DNA from: Jannaschia seohaensis
GTDB taxonomy: Bacteria > Pseudomonadota > Alphaproteobacteria > Rhodobacterales > Rhodobacteraceae
Length of the DNA: 64,000 nucleotides
Assembly: GCF_900116765.1 (NCBI RefSeq)
Contig: NZ_UETC01000001.1
Coordinates: 1 to 64,000, forward strand
Direction: 5' to 3'
A program made the translations under genes and the position numbers. Below are positions 7,580-15,843 of this stretch, one piece after another. Position 1 is the first letter of the stretch. The number at the start of each line of letters is the position of its first letter. Below the pieces are notes generated by a model, which was not told the DNA's origin, did not search any database, and saw only the letters and a program-made list of their open reading frames with translations.

Positions 7580-9095
7580 CGGCCACACCTTCGGCCCGTT
7601 TCCGCGCCCGCCGCGCGCGATAGGTCGGCAGCAGGACCAGGAGCACCGCCAGCACCAGGAGCGCCAGCGTCATCGGGCGTTCCCAGATGAAGTCGAGACC
7701 GCGATAAAGCTGCATCGACCGGGCGAAGTTGTTCTCGAGCATGGTGCCCAGGATGAACCCGATCAGCAGCGGCGCCAGCGGATAGTCGGCAAAGCGCAGG
7801 ATCGTGGCCAGCACGCCGAGCCCCACGAGCAACAGCAGCTCGGTGGCATTGTTCTGCCCGATATAGGCGCCCATCAACGTGAAGAAGAGGATGAAGGGGA
7901 TCAGGTAGTTCCGCGGGATCGCGAGGATCTTGGCGATGTAGGGGATCAGCGGAAGGTTCAGGATCAGCAGGACCAGATTGCCGATATACATCGAGATGAT
8001 CACCGCCCAGAAGATATCCGGCTCATCGACCATCAGGCGCGGCCCCGGCGTCACGTTCAGCGCGATGAGCGCGCCCAACAGGATCGCCGTGGTGCCCGAC
8101 CCCGGGATCCCGAGGGTGAGCAGCGGCACGAACGACCCGGTGCAGGCCGCGTTGTTCGCCGTCTCCGGCGCGGCGAGACCCTTGACCGAGCCCTTGCCGA
8201 ACTCGGCCTGTTCCTTGCCTGACGCGATGTTGCGCTCGACCGCGTAGCCGAGGAAGGAGGCGATGGTGGCCCCTGCCCCGGGCAGCACCCCGATAAAGAA
8301 GCCCTGCACCGACTGCCGGCCGATCACCGGCAGGATGGCCCGGCCCTCTTCCCTGGAAAAGCGCAGCCCGGTGATCTTGCCCGAGCCGCCGCCCTCGGCG
8401 CCGCTGGCCGACCGGGCCGGGTTGAGCACAAGAAAGATCGCCTCGGGCAACGCGAACATCGCCATGGCGAGGGTGATGAAGCTGATCCCCGATTGCAGGT
8501 CCATCAGCCCCATGGTGAAGCGCGGCATGTTGAACAGCGCGCCCTCTCCGACGGTCGCCAGGATCAGCCCGAGGATCGTCATCATCAGCGCCTTGGCCAC
8601 CTGACCGGTCCCGGCGAAGGCGGCGATCGCCGAGAGGCCGACGACCATCAGCGCGAAATATTCCGCCGAGTGGAAAAGCAGTGCCACCGTGGAAAGCGCC
8701 GGCGCGAAGATCGCCAGCAGGATCGCCCCGATGGTGCCGCCCGCGAAGGACGAGACCGCCGCGATGGTGAGCGCCTTGCCCGCCTGTCCCTTCCGGGCCA
8801 TCGGGTAGCCGTCGAAACTGGTGGCCACCGTCCCCGCGACCCCCGGCGCGTTCAGCAGGATCGACGAGGTCGAGCCGCCGAAAATCGCGCCGTAATAGAC
8901 CCCGGCGAGCAGGATCAGCGCGGCGGTGGGGTCGCCCAGCGTGATCGCGACAGGGATCATGATCGCGATGATCGACATCGGGCCGAGGCCCGGCAGCATG
9001 CCGATGAAGGTTCCGATGAGACAGCCGGCGACGACCATCAGAAGGTTCTGGACCGAGAACGCGGCCGAGAGGCCGATCATGATGCCTTCAAGCAT
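7569..9095 (-). CDS. tctA: Tripartite tricarboxylate transporter large permease TctA
   Basis: 508 aa with about 12 membrane segments. It has both TctA hallmarks: GTFIGMLPGLGPMSIIAIMI with YYGAIFGGSTSSILLNAPG in the first half, and a repeat of the same logic (GVLPGAGATIASFLGYAVER, PETANNAACTGSFVPLLTLG) in the second. With TctB and the periplasmic TctC it forms a secondary, cation-coupled importer for citrate-like or other carboxylates. Gene order C-B-A is the usual one. It ends inside the start of the CoA-transferase gene, implying coupling of uptake and activation. Confidence 0.92.
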   Translation of the reverse strand: MLEGIMIGLSAAFSVQNLLMVVAGCLIGTFIGMLPGLGPMSIIAIMIPVAITLGDPTAALILLAGVYYGAIFGGSTSSILLNAPGVAGTVATSFDGYPMARKGQAGKALTIAAVSSFAGGTIGAILLAIFAPALSTVALLFHSAEYFALMVVGLSAIAAFAGTGQVAKALMMTILGLILATVGEGALFNMPRFTMGLMDLQSGISFITLAMAMFALPEAIFLVLNPARSASGAEGGGSGKITGLRFSREEGRAILPVIGRQSVQGFFIGVLPGAGATIASFLGYAVERNIASGKEQAEFGKGSVKGLAAPETANNAACTGSFVPLLTLGIPGSGTTAILLGALIALNVTPGPRLMVDEPDIFWAVIISMYIGNLVLLILNLPLIPYIAKILAIPRNYLIPFILFFTLMGAYIGQNNATELLLLVGLGVLATILRFADYPLAPLLIGFILGTMLENNFARSMQLYRGLDFIWERPMTLALLVLAVLLVLLPTYRARRARKRAEGVADGD

Positions 9096-9098
9096 GGC

Positions 9099-9590
9099 TC
9101 ACCTCAGGAAGAAGGGCAGTGGCCGCAGGAAGATGCCAAGCACCTCCTGGACGAGATACCAGACCGCGCCGCTGGCGATCGCGGCGACGAGGAGCATGGT
9201 CAGCCAGCGCCGCTCTCCGAGGATCGCGCTGCCTCCGGCGAGAAAGACCATGGTCGCCAGCAGGAAGCCCGCCGGCCGCAGCGCCAGCGCATAGACGACC
9301 ATGAGACCCAGCAGAGACAGCGCCTGGACCAGGTTGTATTCATGCAGCCGGCGGTAGTTGATGTCGGTCGCCGAAGGCTCGGACTGTTCTGCCGACTTCT
9401 CGAGCCCGAAGAGCACGATGAGACCGACGAGGATGCCGAGCACCGAAAGGACCTTGGGAAAGGTCGAGGGCCAGACCGGGTTGCGCTGCATGAAGGGCGG
9501 CAGCAACTGATCCATCGTGAAAAAAGCCGCGTAGCCGTAGATACAGCAGAACGCGATGAAGATGAGCGCGATCCAGCGATCGAGCGCCAT
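9099..9590 (-). CDS. tctB: Tripartite tricarboxylate transporter small permease TctB
   Basis: 163 aa with four hydrophobic segments (IALIFIAFCCIYGYAAFF; VLSVLGILVGLIVLFGL; ALSLLGLMVVYALALRPAGF; WLTMLLVAAIASGAVWYL) in the 1+3 layout of TctB. The RPAGFLLATMVFL stretch is typical. It is the small inner-membrane subunit that pairs with TctA; its stop is 3 bp from the tctA start. No catalytic residues are known for the family, so assignment rests on topology, size and position. Confidence 0.88.
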   Translation of the reverse strand: MALDRWIALIFIAFCCIYGYAAFFTMDQLLPPFMQRNPVWPSTFPKVLSVLGILVGLIVLFGLEKSAEQSEPSATDINYRRLHEYNLVQALSLLGLMVVYALALRPAGFLLATMVFLAGGSAILGERRWLTMLLVAAIASGAVWYLVQEVLGIFLRPLPFFLR

Positions 9591-9673
9591 GGCCTGGCCT
9601 CCCCCGTTGTCGTCTTGTGCTATGGGCGCGCCGGCCGCCTCTGGCCGACGGCTGCCTTCGGTCGTCGCGAAGG

Positions 9674-9696
9674 GCCGCGCCCCCGGGGGGCGCGGC
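9674..9696. terminator. Intra-operon GC hairpin between tctC and tctB
   Basis: GCCGCGCCC at 9674 pairs with GGGCGCGGC ending at 9696 with a very short loop, 8 bp past the tctC stop on the minus strand. Without a T-tract it probably attenuates or protects the 3' end of tctC mRNA, giving more binding protein than permease. The remaining bases to tctB show nothing else. Confidence 0.55.
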
Positions 9697-9703
9697 TATC
9701 GGA

Positions 9704-10684
9704 TCAGAGGAACCCGAGGACCCGCATCAGGTCGCCGATTTCCTGCTCCTGCTGCTCGAGGAACGCACGGAAATCCTCGCCCGGGTTGAAGATGTTCACC
9801 CAGCCGTTGCGCGCCCGGACCTCTTCCCAAGCGTCGGTCTCGTACATCGCGGCGAACATATCGACATAGGTCTGGCGCGTCGCCTCATCGAGGCCCGGCG
9901 GGCCGAAGAACCCGCGCCAGTTGATGAAGGTCGTCTCGATGCCCTGCTCCGTGAAGGTCGGGGCCTCGTCATAGGCCGGGACACGTTCGGGCGCGGTCAC
10001 GCCGACGATCCGGACCTCGTCCTGCTCGGCCAGCGCGATCGCCTCGGAGAAACCGGTCGAGAGCGCGTCGATTTCGCCCGAGAGCAGCCCGGCCATCGCT
10101 TCGCCGCCGGCGTCGTAGGGGATGTAGTTGAGCGCCGTCGGCTCCTCGCCCGCGGCCTGCATCACCATCGCGGCCACGAGATGGTCCATCCCGCCCGGGA
10201 CCGAGCCCCCGCCGACGGCGAAGTCCGGACCCTGCTCGGCATAGGCCGCGAGCAGATCCTCCATGTTCTCGATCGGGCTGTCCACCGGCACGACAAGCGC
10301 GGCGTAATCCCCGATGGTGCCCGCCACCAGCGTCAGGTCGCGGAAGCTCTGGGGAAAGACGCCGGTCAGCGAGCGGATCACGATCGGCGTGGAGTTCACC
10401 ATCAGCGTGTTGTCGAGGCTGTCGGCGTTCTCGATCATGTAGGCGATCGCCACACCGCCACCGCCGCCGGACATGTTCTCATAGCTCGCATTTCCAACGA
10501 GGCCGCCATTGGTCAGCGCTTCGCCGGTGCCGCGCGCGGTGCCGTCCCAGCCGCCGCCCGCGCCGCCGGGCACGATGAAGTGCAGCTGTTCGACCATTTC
10601 CTCGGCTTGCACGGCGCCGCCGAGCACAAGCGTCGCGGTCGCCGCCGCGACAACCGAGCGACGGGCCCACCCAAAGGTGTTCAT
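9704..10684 (-). CDS. tctC: TctC-type periplasmic binding protein (Bug family)
   Basis: 326 aa. ATG 10684 is chosen because GGGAGG lies 8 bases upstream and a signal peptide follows (RRSVVAAATATLVLGGAVQA). The mature part has the Bug/TctC start VEQLHFIVPGGAGGGWDGTA, the first ligand-binding loop, and the second loop region (AVGGGSVPGGMDHLVAAM, then YDAGGEAMAGLLSGEIDAL). It captures a carboxylate in the periplasm for TctAB. It is divergent from the tctD response-regulator gene. Bug proteins vary widely in ligand, so citrate is only one possibility. Confidence 0.9.
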   Translation of the reverse strand: MNTFGWARRSVVAAATATLVLGGAVQAEEMVEQLHFIVPGGAGGGWDGTARGTGEALTNGGLVGNASYENMSGGGGGVAIAYMIENADSLDNTLMVNSTPIVIRSLTGVFPQSFRDLTLVAGTIGDYAALVVPVDSPIENMEDLLAAYAEQGPDFAVGGGSVPGGMDHLVAAMVMQAAGEEPTALNYIPYDAGGEAMAGLLSGEIDALSTGFSEAIALAEQDEVRIVGVTAPERVPAYDEAPTFTEQGIETTFINWRGFFGPPGLDEATRQTYVDMFAAMYETDAWEEVRARNGWVNIFNPGEDFRAFLEQQEQEIGDLMRVLGFL

Positions 10685-10744
10685 CTGGTTTCCTCCCATT
10701 TGACAGGCGATCCTCCACCGCCCATGCTCCGCCGCTAGCACTCG

Positions 10745-10764
10745 AAGCTGACAGAAGCCTGACA
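10745..10764. promoter_or_regulatory. Candidate TctD binding site (direct repeat)
   Basis: AAGCTGACA (10745-10753) is followed by AAGCCTGACA (10755-10764), one helical turn apart, in the 117-bp gap between divergent tctC and tctD. Tandem half-sites spaced 10-11 bp are the usual target of OmpR-family regulators. This would let TctD switch tctCBA and possibly itself. Inference from position and spacing. Confidence 0.5.
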
Positions 10765-10801
10765 CGCGGCGAGTGCACGGCCGGCGCGAAGGGAGGGGCG
10801 T

Positions 10802-11470
10802 GTGCGGTATCTTCTGGTCGAGGACAATCTCGAACTGGCCGAGGCCATCGCGAGCCGGCTGGCGATGGACGGGCATGCCGTCGACCATGCCGCGAGCTTG
10901 GCCGAAGCCGAGGATTGCCTCGCCACGGCGGATTACGACCTGATCCTGCTCGACGTGATGCTGCCGGATGGGGACGGCCGGGCCTTCCTCAAGCGCAGCC
11001 GCGACCGCCTGGAGGTGCCCGTGATCGTGCTGACCGCGCGCAGCCGCGTCTCCGACCGGGTCGACGCGCTCGACGAGGGCGCGGACGATTACCTGACCAA
11101 GCCCTTCGACTTCTCCGAGCTGGAGGCCCGCTGCCGCGCGGTGCTGCGCCGCCGGGGCGGATCGGCCCGGAACGAGATCGCCCTCGGCGCCGCGGTCTTC
11201 GACCCGATGGCGGGGACGCTGTGCTGCGGATCATCCACGGTCGAACTCCGCAACCGCGAGATCCGGCTCCTGGAGGTCTTTGCCCGCCACCCGGGGCAGA
11301 TCCTCTCCAAGGGCCAGCTCATGGACCGGCTCTTTTCGCATGACGCCGAAGTGACCGAGAACGCGATCGAGGTCTATGTCGGCCGTCTCCGCCGCCGGAT
11401 CGAAGGTAAGGGCGTCCGGATCGAGACGGTGCGCGGGCTCGGATACCGGATGGACACCACGGCGCCATGA
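10802..11470 (+). CDS. tctD: OmpR-family response regulator TctD
   Basis: 222 aa from GTG 10802, preceded by a strong GGGAGGGG. Receiver domain residues 1-~115: acidic pair ED at 7-8, phosphoacceptor Asp51 in LLDVMLPDGDG, Thr in IVLTAR and Lys in LTKPFDFSELEAR. Residues ~125-220 form the winged-helix DNA-binding domain (VELRNREIRLLEVFARHPGQ, then VYVGRLRRRIEG and VRGLGYRMD). It is coupled to the kinase gene by a 4-bp overlap and divergent from tctCBA, the arrangement of TctD/TctE systems that induce tricarboxylate uptake. Confidence 0.9.
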   Translation: MRYLLVEDNLELAEAIASRLAMDGHAVDHAASLAEAEDCLATADYDLILLDVMLPDGDGRAFLKRSRDRLEVPVIVLTARSRVSDRVDALDEGADDYLTKPFDFSELEARCRAVLRRRGGSARNEIALGAAVFDPMAGTLCCGSSTVELRNREIRLLEVFARHPGQILSKGQLMDRLFSHDAEVTENAIEVYVGRLRRRIEGKGVRIETVRGLGYRMDTTAP

Positions 11471-12840
11471 CCGGCACGGGCTCGATCGGGCGCCGGCTGA
11501 CCTTTCTGCTCGCCGGGGTCGCGGCCCTGCTCTCGGTTCTCTCCTGGGGGATGGTCACGGGCCTTGCGCTCGAGGCGGCCGAGCGCACGCAGGACAATGT
11601 CCTCGCCGCCTCCGCCACGACCATCGCCGAGACGCTGCGGAGCGAGCAGGGCCAGGTCCAACTCGAACTGCCCTATTCCGCCTTCGCCATGCTGGGCGCG
11701 ATCAGCGAGGACCGGGTCTTCTATCTGGTCACGGCGGGCGAGGAGATGCTGACAGGCTATCCCGATCTGCCGGTGCCGCAACTCGGCCCGCCCTCGCCCG
11801 GACGGGTGGTCTTCGATACCGGCAATTATCGCGGGGCCGAGATCCGGATGGCGATGCTGACGCGGCTGGTGCTCGCCGGGGCGCAACCGGTGCCGGTCAC
11901 GGTGACCGTCGCGCAGACGCGCAACGGCGTGGACGCGATCACCGGCGAGCTGTCGCAACTCGCCGCGACCCTGGCGGTGGCCTTTTTCCTCGTGGCGGTG
12001 GCTTTGTCCTTCTTCGCCGCGCGCACATCGCTCCGGCCGCTCAACGAGATCGCCAGGGCGGTCTCGCGGCGCGGGCCGTCCGACCTGCGCCCGCTTCGCC
12101 GCGATGCACCGGCGGAGCTTGCCCCGCTTTTGGCCGCGCTGAACCGTCTGATGGCGCGGCTGGGACAGTCGATCCAGCGTTCGGAGGATTTCATCGCCGA
12201 GGCCGCGCACCGCGTCCGCACCCCGCTTGCCACCGTGCGGGTTCAGGCCGAGATCGCGCTGCGCTCGATCGAGGACGAGGCGCAGCGCCGGCGCCTGCGG
12301 CAGATGATCCGCGCCGTCGACGAAAGTTCGCGCTCCGCCGAGCAGATCCTCGACCATGCGACGGTGGCGTACCGCACGGACGATCTCGCCCGCGACCGGA
12401 TCGACCTCGCCGAACTGGCACGCCAGACGGCCAAGGCGTTGGAGCCGACCGCAGCGATGAAGGATATCGAGCTCCGGCTTGAGACGGAGCCCGCCGAGGT
12501 GGCGGGAGACGCGGTCCTGCTCGACAGCGCGCTCAGGAACGTTCTCGACAACGCGATCAAATACTCGCCCGAGGACACCACCGTGCGCCTCACCGTCTCG
12601 ACCGACGGCGGCGAGGCGCGGATGGCGGTGAGCGACCAGGGCCCAGGCCTCGGCGAGGGCCCGGCCGAGGCGTTGACCGAGCGCTTCCGGCGCGGGAGCA
12701 ATACCGAGGGAATCGTCGGCTCCGGCCTCGGGCTCACCATCGTCGACGACGTGCTCCGGGCCCATGGCGGGCGGCTGGAGTTGGGCCGGGTAAAGAAAGG
12801 AGAGGGCGCATGCGTCACGCTCGTGCTGCCATTGGCCTGA
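11467..12840 (+). CDS. tctE: Sensor histidine kinase TctE
   Basis: 457 aa. One N-terminal membrane segment (~11-30), a ~130-residue periplasmic sensor of the TctE N-terminal type, a second membrane segment (~165-185), then a HAMP-like linker. The HisKA domain has the phosphorylated His248 in EAAHRVRTPLATV; the HATPase has the N box VLDNAIKYSPED, G1 VSDQGPGLGEG and G2 VGSGLGLTIV. It would phosphorylate TctD when ligand is sensed outside. Its end overlaps the next gene by 31 bp, tying that binding protein to the signalling pair. Confidence 0.9.
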   Translation: MTGTGSIGRRLTFLLAGVAALLSVLSWGMVTGLALEAAERTQDNVLAASATTIAETLRSEQGQVQLELPYSAFAMLGAISEDRVFYLVTAGEEMLTGYPDLPVPQLGPPSPGRVVFDTGNYRGAEIRMAMLTRLVLAGAQPVPVTVTVAQTRNGVDAITGELSQLAATLAVAFFLVAVALSFFAARTSLRPLNEIARAVSRRGPSDLRPLRRDAPAELAPLLAALNRLMARLGQSIQRSEDFIAEAAHRVRTPLATVRVQAEIALRSIEDEAQRRRLRQMIRAVDESSRSAEQILDHATVAYRTDDLARDRIDLAELARQTAKALEPTAAMKDIELRLETEPAEVAGDAVLLDSALRNVLDNAIKYSPEDTTVRLTVSTDGGEARMAVSDQGPGLGEGPAEALTERFRRGSNTEGIVGSGLGLTIVDDVLRAHGGRLELGRVKKGEGACVTLVLPLA

Positions 12841-13847
12841 TCCTGACGGTCTGGCTCTGGGTCGGGTCCGCCGCCGGGCTCGAGATCGAGGACCGCCGGC
12901 ACTATCCCGGAACCGGAGAGCGCGTCCTCCGGATCCTCTCCACCGCCGATCTGACGGTTTTCGACCCGTTCCTCGCGGCCTTCCACCGCGAGCGGCCGGA
13001 CCTCGCACTGGACTATTCGGTCGTCTCCTCGGCCGAACTGCACCGCGCGATCCGCGAGGGCGCCGCCTTCGATCTCGCGATTTCCTCGGCGATGGATCTG
13101 CAATTTCAACTGGTCAATGACGGGTTCGCCCAGGACTACCGCTCGGCGGTCACCGAGACGCTCCCCGGCTGGGCGCGCTGGCGCGAGCAGATCTTCGCCT
13201 TCACCACCGAGCCCGCCGTCGTCGTGATCTCGACCGAGCGCTTCGCCGGCCTGCCCCCGCCGGAAACCCGGCAGGACCTGATCGACGTCCTGCGCGACCA
13301 TCCGGAGCGGTTCCACGGCGCGGTCGGCACCTATGACGTCCGCGTCAGCGGTCTCGGTTATCTCTTCGCCACCCAGGAGGCGCGCTCGACCGATGCCTAT
13401 TGGCGCCTCTCCGAGGTCATGGGACGGCTGGACCCGCAACTCTATTGCTGCTCGGGCCAGATGATCGACGATGTGGCGTCCGGGCGGCTGGCGCTCGCCT
13501 ACAACGTGCTGGGCAGCTATGCCGCCGACCGGCTGGCGCAGGATTCAGGCGGCCGGGTGCGCATCCTGCGGATGCAGGACTTCTCCAACGTGATCCTGAG
13601 AACCGCCTTCATCCCGATGGCGGCCACGGAGCGGGAGGCTGCCGGCGCGCTCATCGACACGCTGCTCATCGCGGGCTTGCGCGAGTCACCGGGCGACTGG
13701 CCCCTGCCGCCCCTCGGGCGGGCATCCGAGGGCTCGGGCGCCGGGTTCGGCCCCATCCGTCTCGGCCCGGCCCTCATGGTCTATCTAGACCCGCTGAACC
13801 GCCGGGCCTTTCTCCGAGAGTGGGAAAACGCGATGGAGCAGCGGTAG
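12810..13847 (+). CDS. Periplasmic solute-binding protein linked to TctDE
   Basis: 345 aa with a signal peptide (AAIGLILTVWLWVGSAAG). The body resembles ABC-type iron/polyamine binding proteins (family 1): VLRILSTADLTVFDPFLAAF at the start of domain 1, AFDLAISSAMDLQ, and the hinge regions GRLALAYNVLGSYA and NVILRTAFIPMAAT. No permease or ATPase is next to it. Its start lies inside tctE, so it is made together with the two-component pair. It may present ligand to TctE as an auxiliary sensor, or serve a transporter elsewhere (inference). The next gene is convergent, so this ends the operon. Confidence 0.75.
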   Translation: MRHARAAIGLILTVWLWVGSAAGLEIEDRRHYPGTGERVLRILSTADLTVFDPFLAAFHRERPDLALDYSVVSSAELHRAIREGAAFDLAISSAMDLQFQLVNDGFAQDYRSAVTETLPGWARWREQIFAFTTEPAVVVISTERFAGLPPPETRQDLIDVLRDHPERFHGAVGTYDVRVSGLGYLFATQEARSTDAYWRLSEVMGRLDPQLYCCSGQMIDDVASGRLALAYNVLGSYAADRLAQDSGGRVRILRMQDFSNVILRTAFIPMAATEREAAGALIDTLLIAGLRESPGDWPLPPLGRASEGSGAGFGPIRLGPALMVYLDPLNRRAFLREWENAMEQR

Positions 13848-13864
13848 GCCAAGGCCCGCCCCGG

Positions 13865-14551
13865 TCAGCGTTTCAGCGCCTCGCGCAGGGAGGCCGGGGG
13901 TTGGATGACGTTGCGCAGGTCCAGCGAGGCCACGAGATCCAGGAGATGGTTCTTCATCAATTCCTCCGCGGCGTCGCCGTCCTGCCGGGTAAAGGCATCG
14001 AGCAGCGCGTGATGGGCCTGCGTCTCGCAGAGCGCCGCGCGCCGCCGCCAATAGAGCGCGATGATGAGCGACGAGCGCGCGATGAGCTCGGAGATGAAAT
14101 TCGCGATCGTCGCCTGGTTCGCGATGCGCGCGATCTCCAGGTGGAACTGACCGGAGAGAAGCAAGGCCCGGCCATTGTCCCCCCCATCCAGAGCGGCGTG
14201 TTCCTCCTCGATATTGGCCGTGAGCACGGCCAGATCCGCCTCGGTCATCCGCACCGCAGCGGAGCGGGCGGTGCGCGGCTCGAGCAAGGCGCGTGCCTCG
14301 AACACCTCCCGCGCCTCAAGCGCCGAGGGCTGGGCGACGAAGGCCCCGCGATTCCGCTTCAGTTCGACCAGATGGCGATGCGAAAGCGCCAGGAGCGCGG
14401 CGCGCACGAGGGTGCGGCTGATTCCATAGGCCTCCCCGAGTTCGTCCTCGCCCAGTTTGGTGCCCGGGGGCAACCGGTGCTCATGAATTGCGCGTTCGAG
14501 ATCGGCGGCGACCGTGTCGCTGGTCCAAGCTCTGTTCTCGATCTTGTTCAT
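13865..14551 (-). CDS. GntR-family regulator, FCD subfamily
   Basis: 228 aa from ATG 14551. Residues ~15-75 form the winged HTH (PPGTKLGEDELGEAYGISRT, then LVRAALLALSHRHLV, KRNRGAFVAQPS). Residues ~90-220 form the all-helical FCD effector domain with the metal-binding His in GQFHLEIARIANQ, HHALLDAF and NHLLDLVASL. It usually represses a neighbouring catabolic operon until its substrate or an acid intermediate binds. It is divergent from the polyamine-type ABC operon and probably controls it through the palindrome in the shared gap. Related in sequence to the GntR protein at 34242. Confidence 0.88.
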   Translation of the reverse strand: MNKIENRAWTSDTVAADLERAIHEHRLPPGTKLGEDELGEAYGISRTLVRAALLALSHRHLVELKRNRGAFVAQPSALEAREVFEARALLEPRTARSAAVRMTEADLAVLTANIEEEHAALDGGDNGRALLLSGQFHLEIARIANQATIANFISELIARSSLIIALYWRRRAALCETQAHHALLDAFTRQDGDAAEELMKNHLLDLVASLDLRNVIQPPASLREALKR

Positions 14552-14648
14552 CGCATCCGCATCGCATCCTGGGGCCCCATGGACCTTCGCCGATTTCGTT
14601 CTTGAGGAACAAGTGTGACGCGCCGGAGGGATGGCCTGGGACAGAATT

Positions 14649-14665
14649 GCATACAAATTTGTGTA
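14649..14665. promoter_or_regulatory. Palindromic operator in GntR/ABC divergent promoter
   Basis: ACAAATTTGT (14653-14662) is a perfect 10-bp palindrome inside an AT-rich island (14645-14673) in otherwise GC-rich DNA, midway between the divergent gntR (start 14551) and ABC ATPase (start 14773). FCD regulators usually bind short palindromes of this kind. Nothing else is evident in the 220-bp gap. Confidence 0.5.
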
Positions 14666-14772
14666 ATACATTGTGCGCGCCCGGGGCCCATCCGCCCAAT
14701 ATTGGGGCAAAGCAAGTATTCGGCCCGCCGCACCGCCGAAAACGCTGCCGCTACGCCCGCGAACGCCCTCAG

Positions 14773-15777
14773 ATGGAGACGAGAAACGGCATGGGGGCAC
14801 CGATGCGAACGGGATACGACCTGGAGTTGGTTCACCTGACCAAGCGGTATGGTGACACGGTCGCGGTGCGGGATCTGAACCACTTGTTCGTCAAGGGCAG
14901 CTATGTCTGCCTCCTTGGGCCGTCGGGCTGCGGCAAATCCTCGACCCTACGGATGATCGCCGGACATGAGGAGGTCAGCGAAGGGTCGATCGTGCTGGAC
15001 GGCCAGGACGTATCGGACCTGCCCCCGGCGCGGCGCGGCACGGCGATGATGTTCCAGAACTACGCGCTGTTTCCGCATCTCTCGGTGCGCGACAACGTGG
15101 CCTTTTCCCTGCGCATGAAGGGCGTGGACAAGGCCGCGCGCCATGCCCGGGCCGATGAACTGCTCGCCCTCGTGGACATGACCCATCTGGCGGACCGACT
15201 GCCGGCGCAGCTTTCGGGCGGGCAGCAGCAGCGTGTCGCGCTGGCCCGCGCGCTGGTGACCGAGCCCAAGGTCCTGCTGCTGGACGAACCGCTATCGGCG
15301 CTCGACCCGTTCCTGCGCATCCGAATGCGCAGCGAGTTGAAAAAGCTGCAACGCGAGCTTGGGATCACGTTCATCCATGTCACCCATGGCCAGGACGAAG
15401 CCCTGGCCCTCGCCGACGAGATCGTGGTGATGAACAACGCGGTGATCGAACAGGCCGGCCCCGCGCGCGAGGTCTGGGCCACTCCGCGCACCGAATTCGT
15501 GGCGCGCTTCATCGGCGGCCATAACGTGATCGCGCTGCCCTCCGGCAAGGCGACGGTCCGCGCGGACGCGGTGAGGCTGGCCGAGGACGGCCTCCCGGCG
15601 ACGATCACGGCGGTCGAGTATCAGGGCGCGTCCGTCGCGGTGACCTCGCGGACGGAGAGCGGCGACGAGGTTCTCGCGCTGCTGCCCGAAGAGCATTTCT
15701 TCCAATCCCCGAAATCCCCCGGCGAGGCGGTCAAGCTGAGCTGGGACGACAGCCGGTTGCACCGCCTCGAGGCCTGA
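14773..15777 (+). CDS. Polyamine-type ABC transporter ATPase (PotA-like)
   Basis: 334 aa from ATG 14773; ATGs at 14791 and 14803 are in frame, and 14803 has a G-rich stretch ahead of it, so the true start may be later. Walker A GPSGCGKSS, Q loop MFQNYALFPHLSVRDN, signature LSGGQQQRVALARAL, Walker B VLLLDEPLSALD, H loop THGQDEALALAD. A ~100-residue C-terminal regulatory TOBE-like domain follows, as in PotA/CysA-type ATPases. It energises the importer whose other parts follow directly. The substrate group is set by the binding protein. Confidence 0.9.
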   Translation: METRNGMGAPMRTGYDLELVHLTKRYGDTVAVRDLNHLFVKGSYVCLLGPSGCGKSSTLRMIAGHEEVSEGSIVLDGQDVSDLPPARRGTAMMFQNYALFPHLSVRDNVAFSLRMKGVDKAARHARADELLALVDMTHLADRLPAQLSGGQQQRVALARALVTEPKVLLLDEPLSALDPFLRIRMRSELKKLQRELGITFIHVTHGQDEALALADEIVVMNNAVIEQAGPAREVWATPRTEFVARFIGGHNVIALPSGKATVRADAVRLAEDGLPATITAVEYQGASVAVTSRTESGDEVLALLPEEHFFQSPKSPGEAVKLSWDDSRLHRLEA

Positions 15778-15843
15778 GAGGCCACCCCGGCGAACCGGCC
15801 GCACCCCCCACCACAACAAAACCAGCAGGAGAGGATCACCAGC

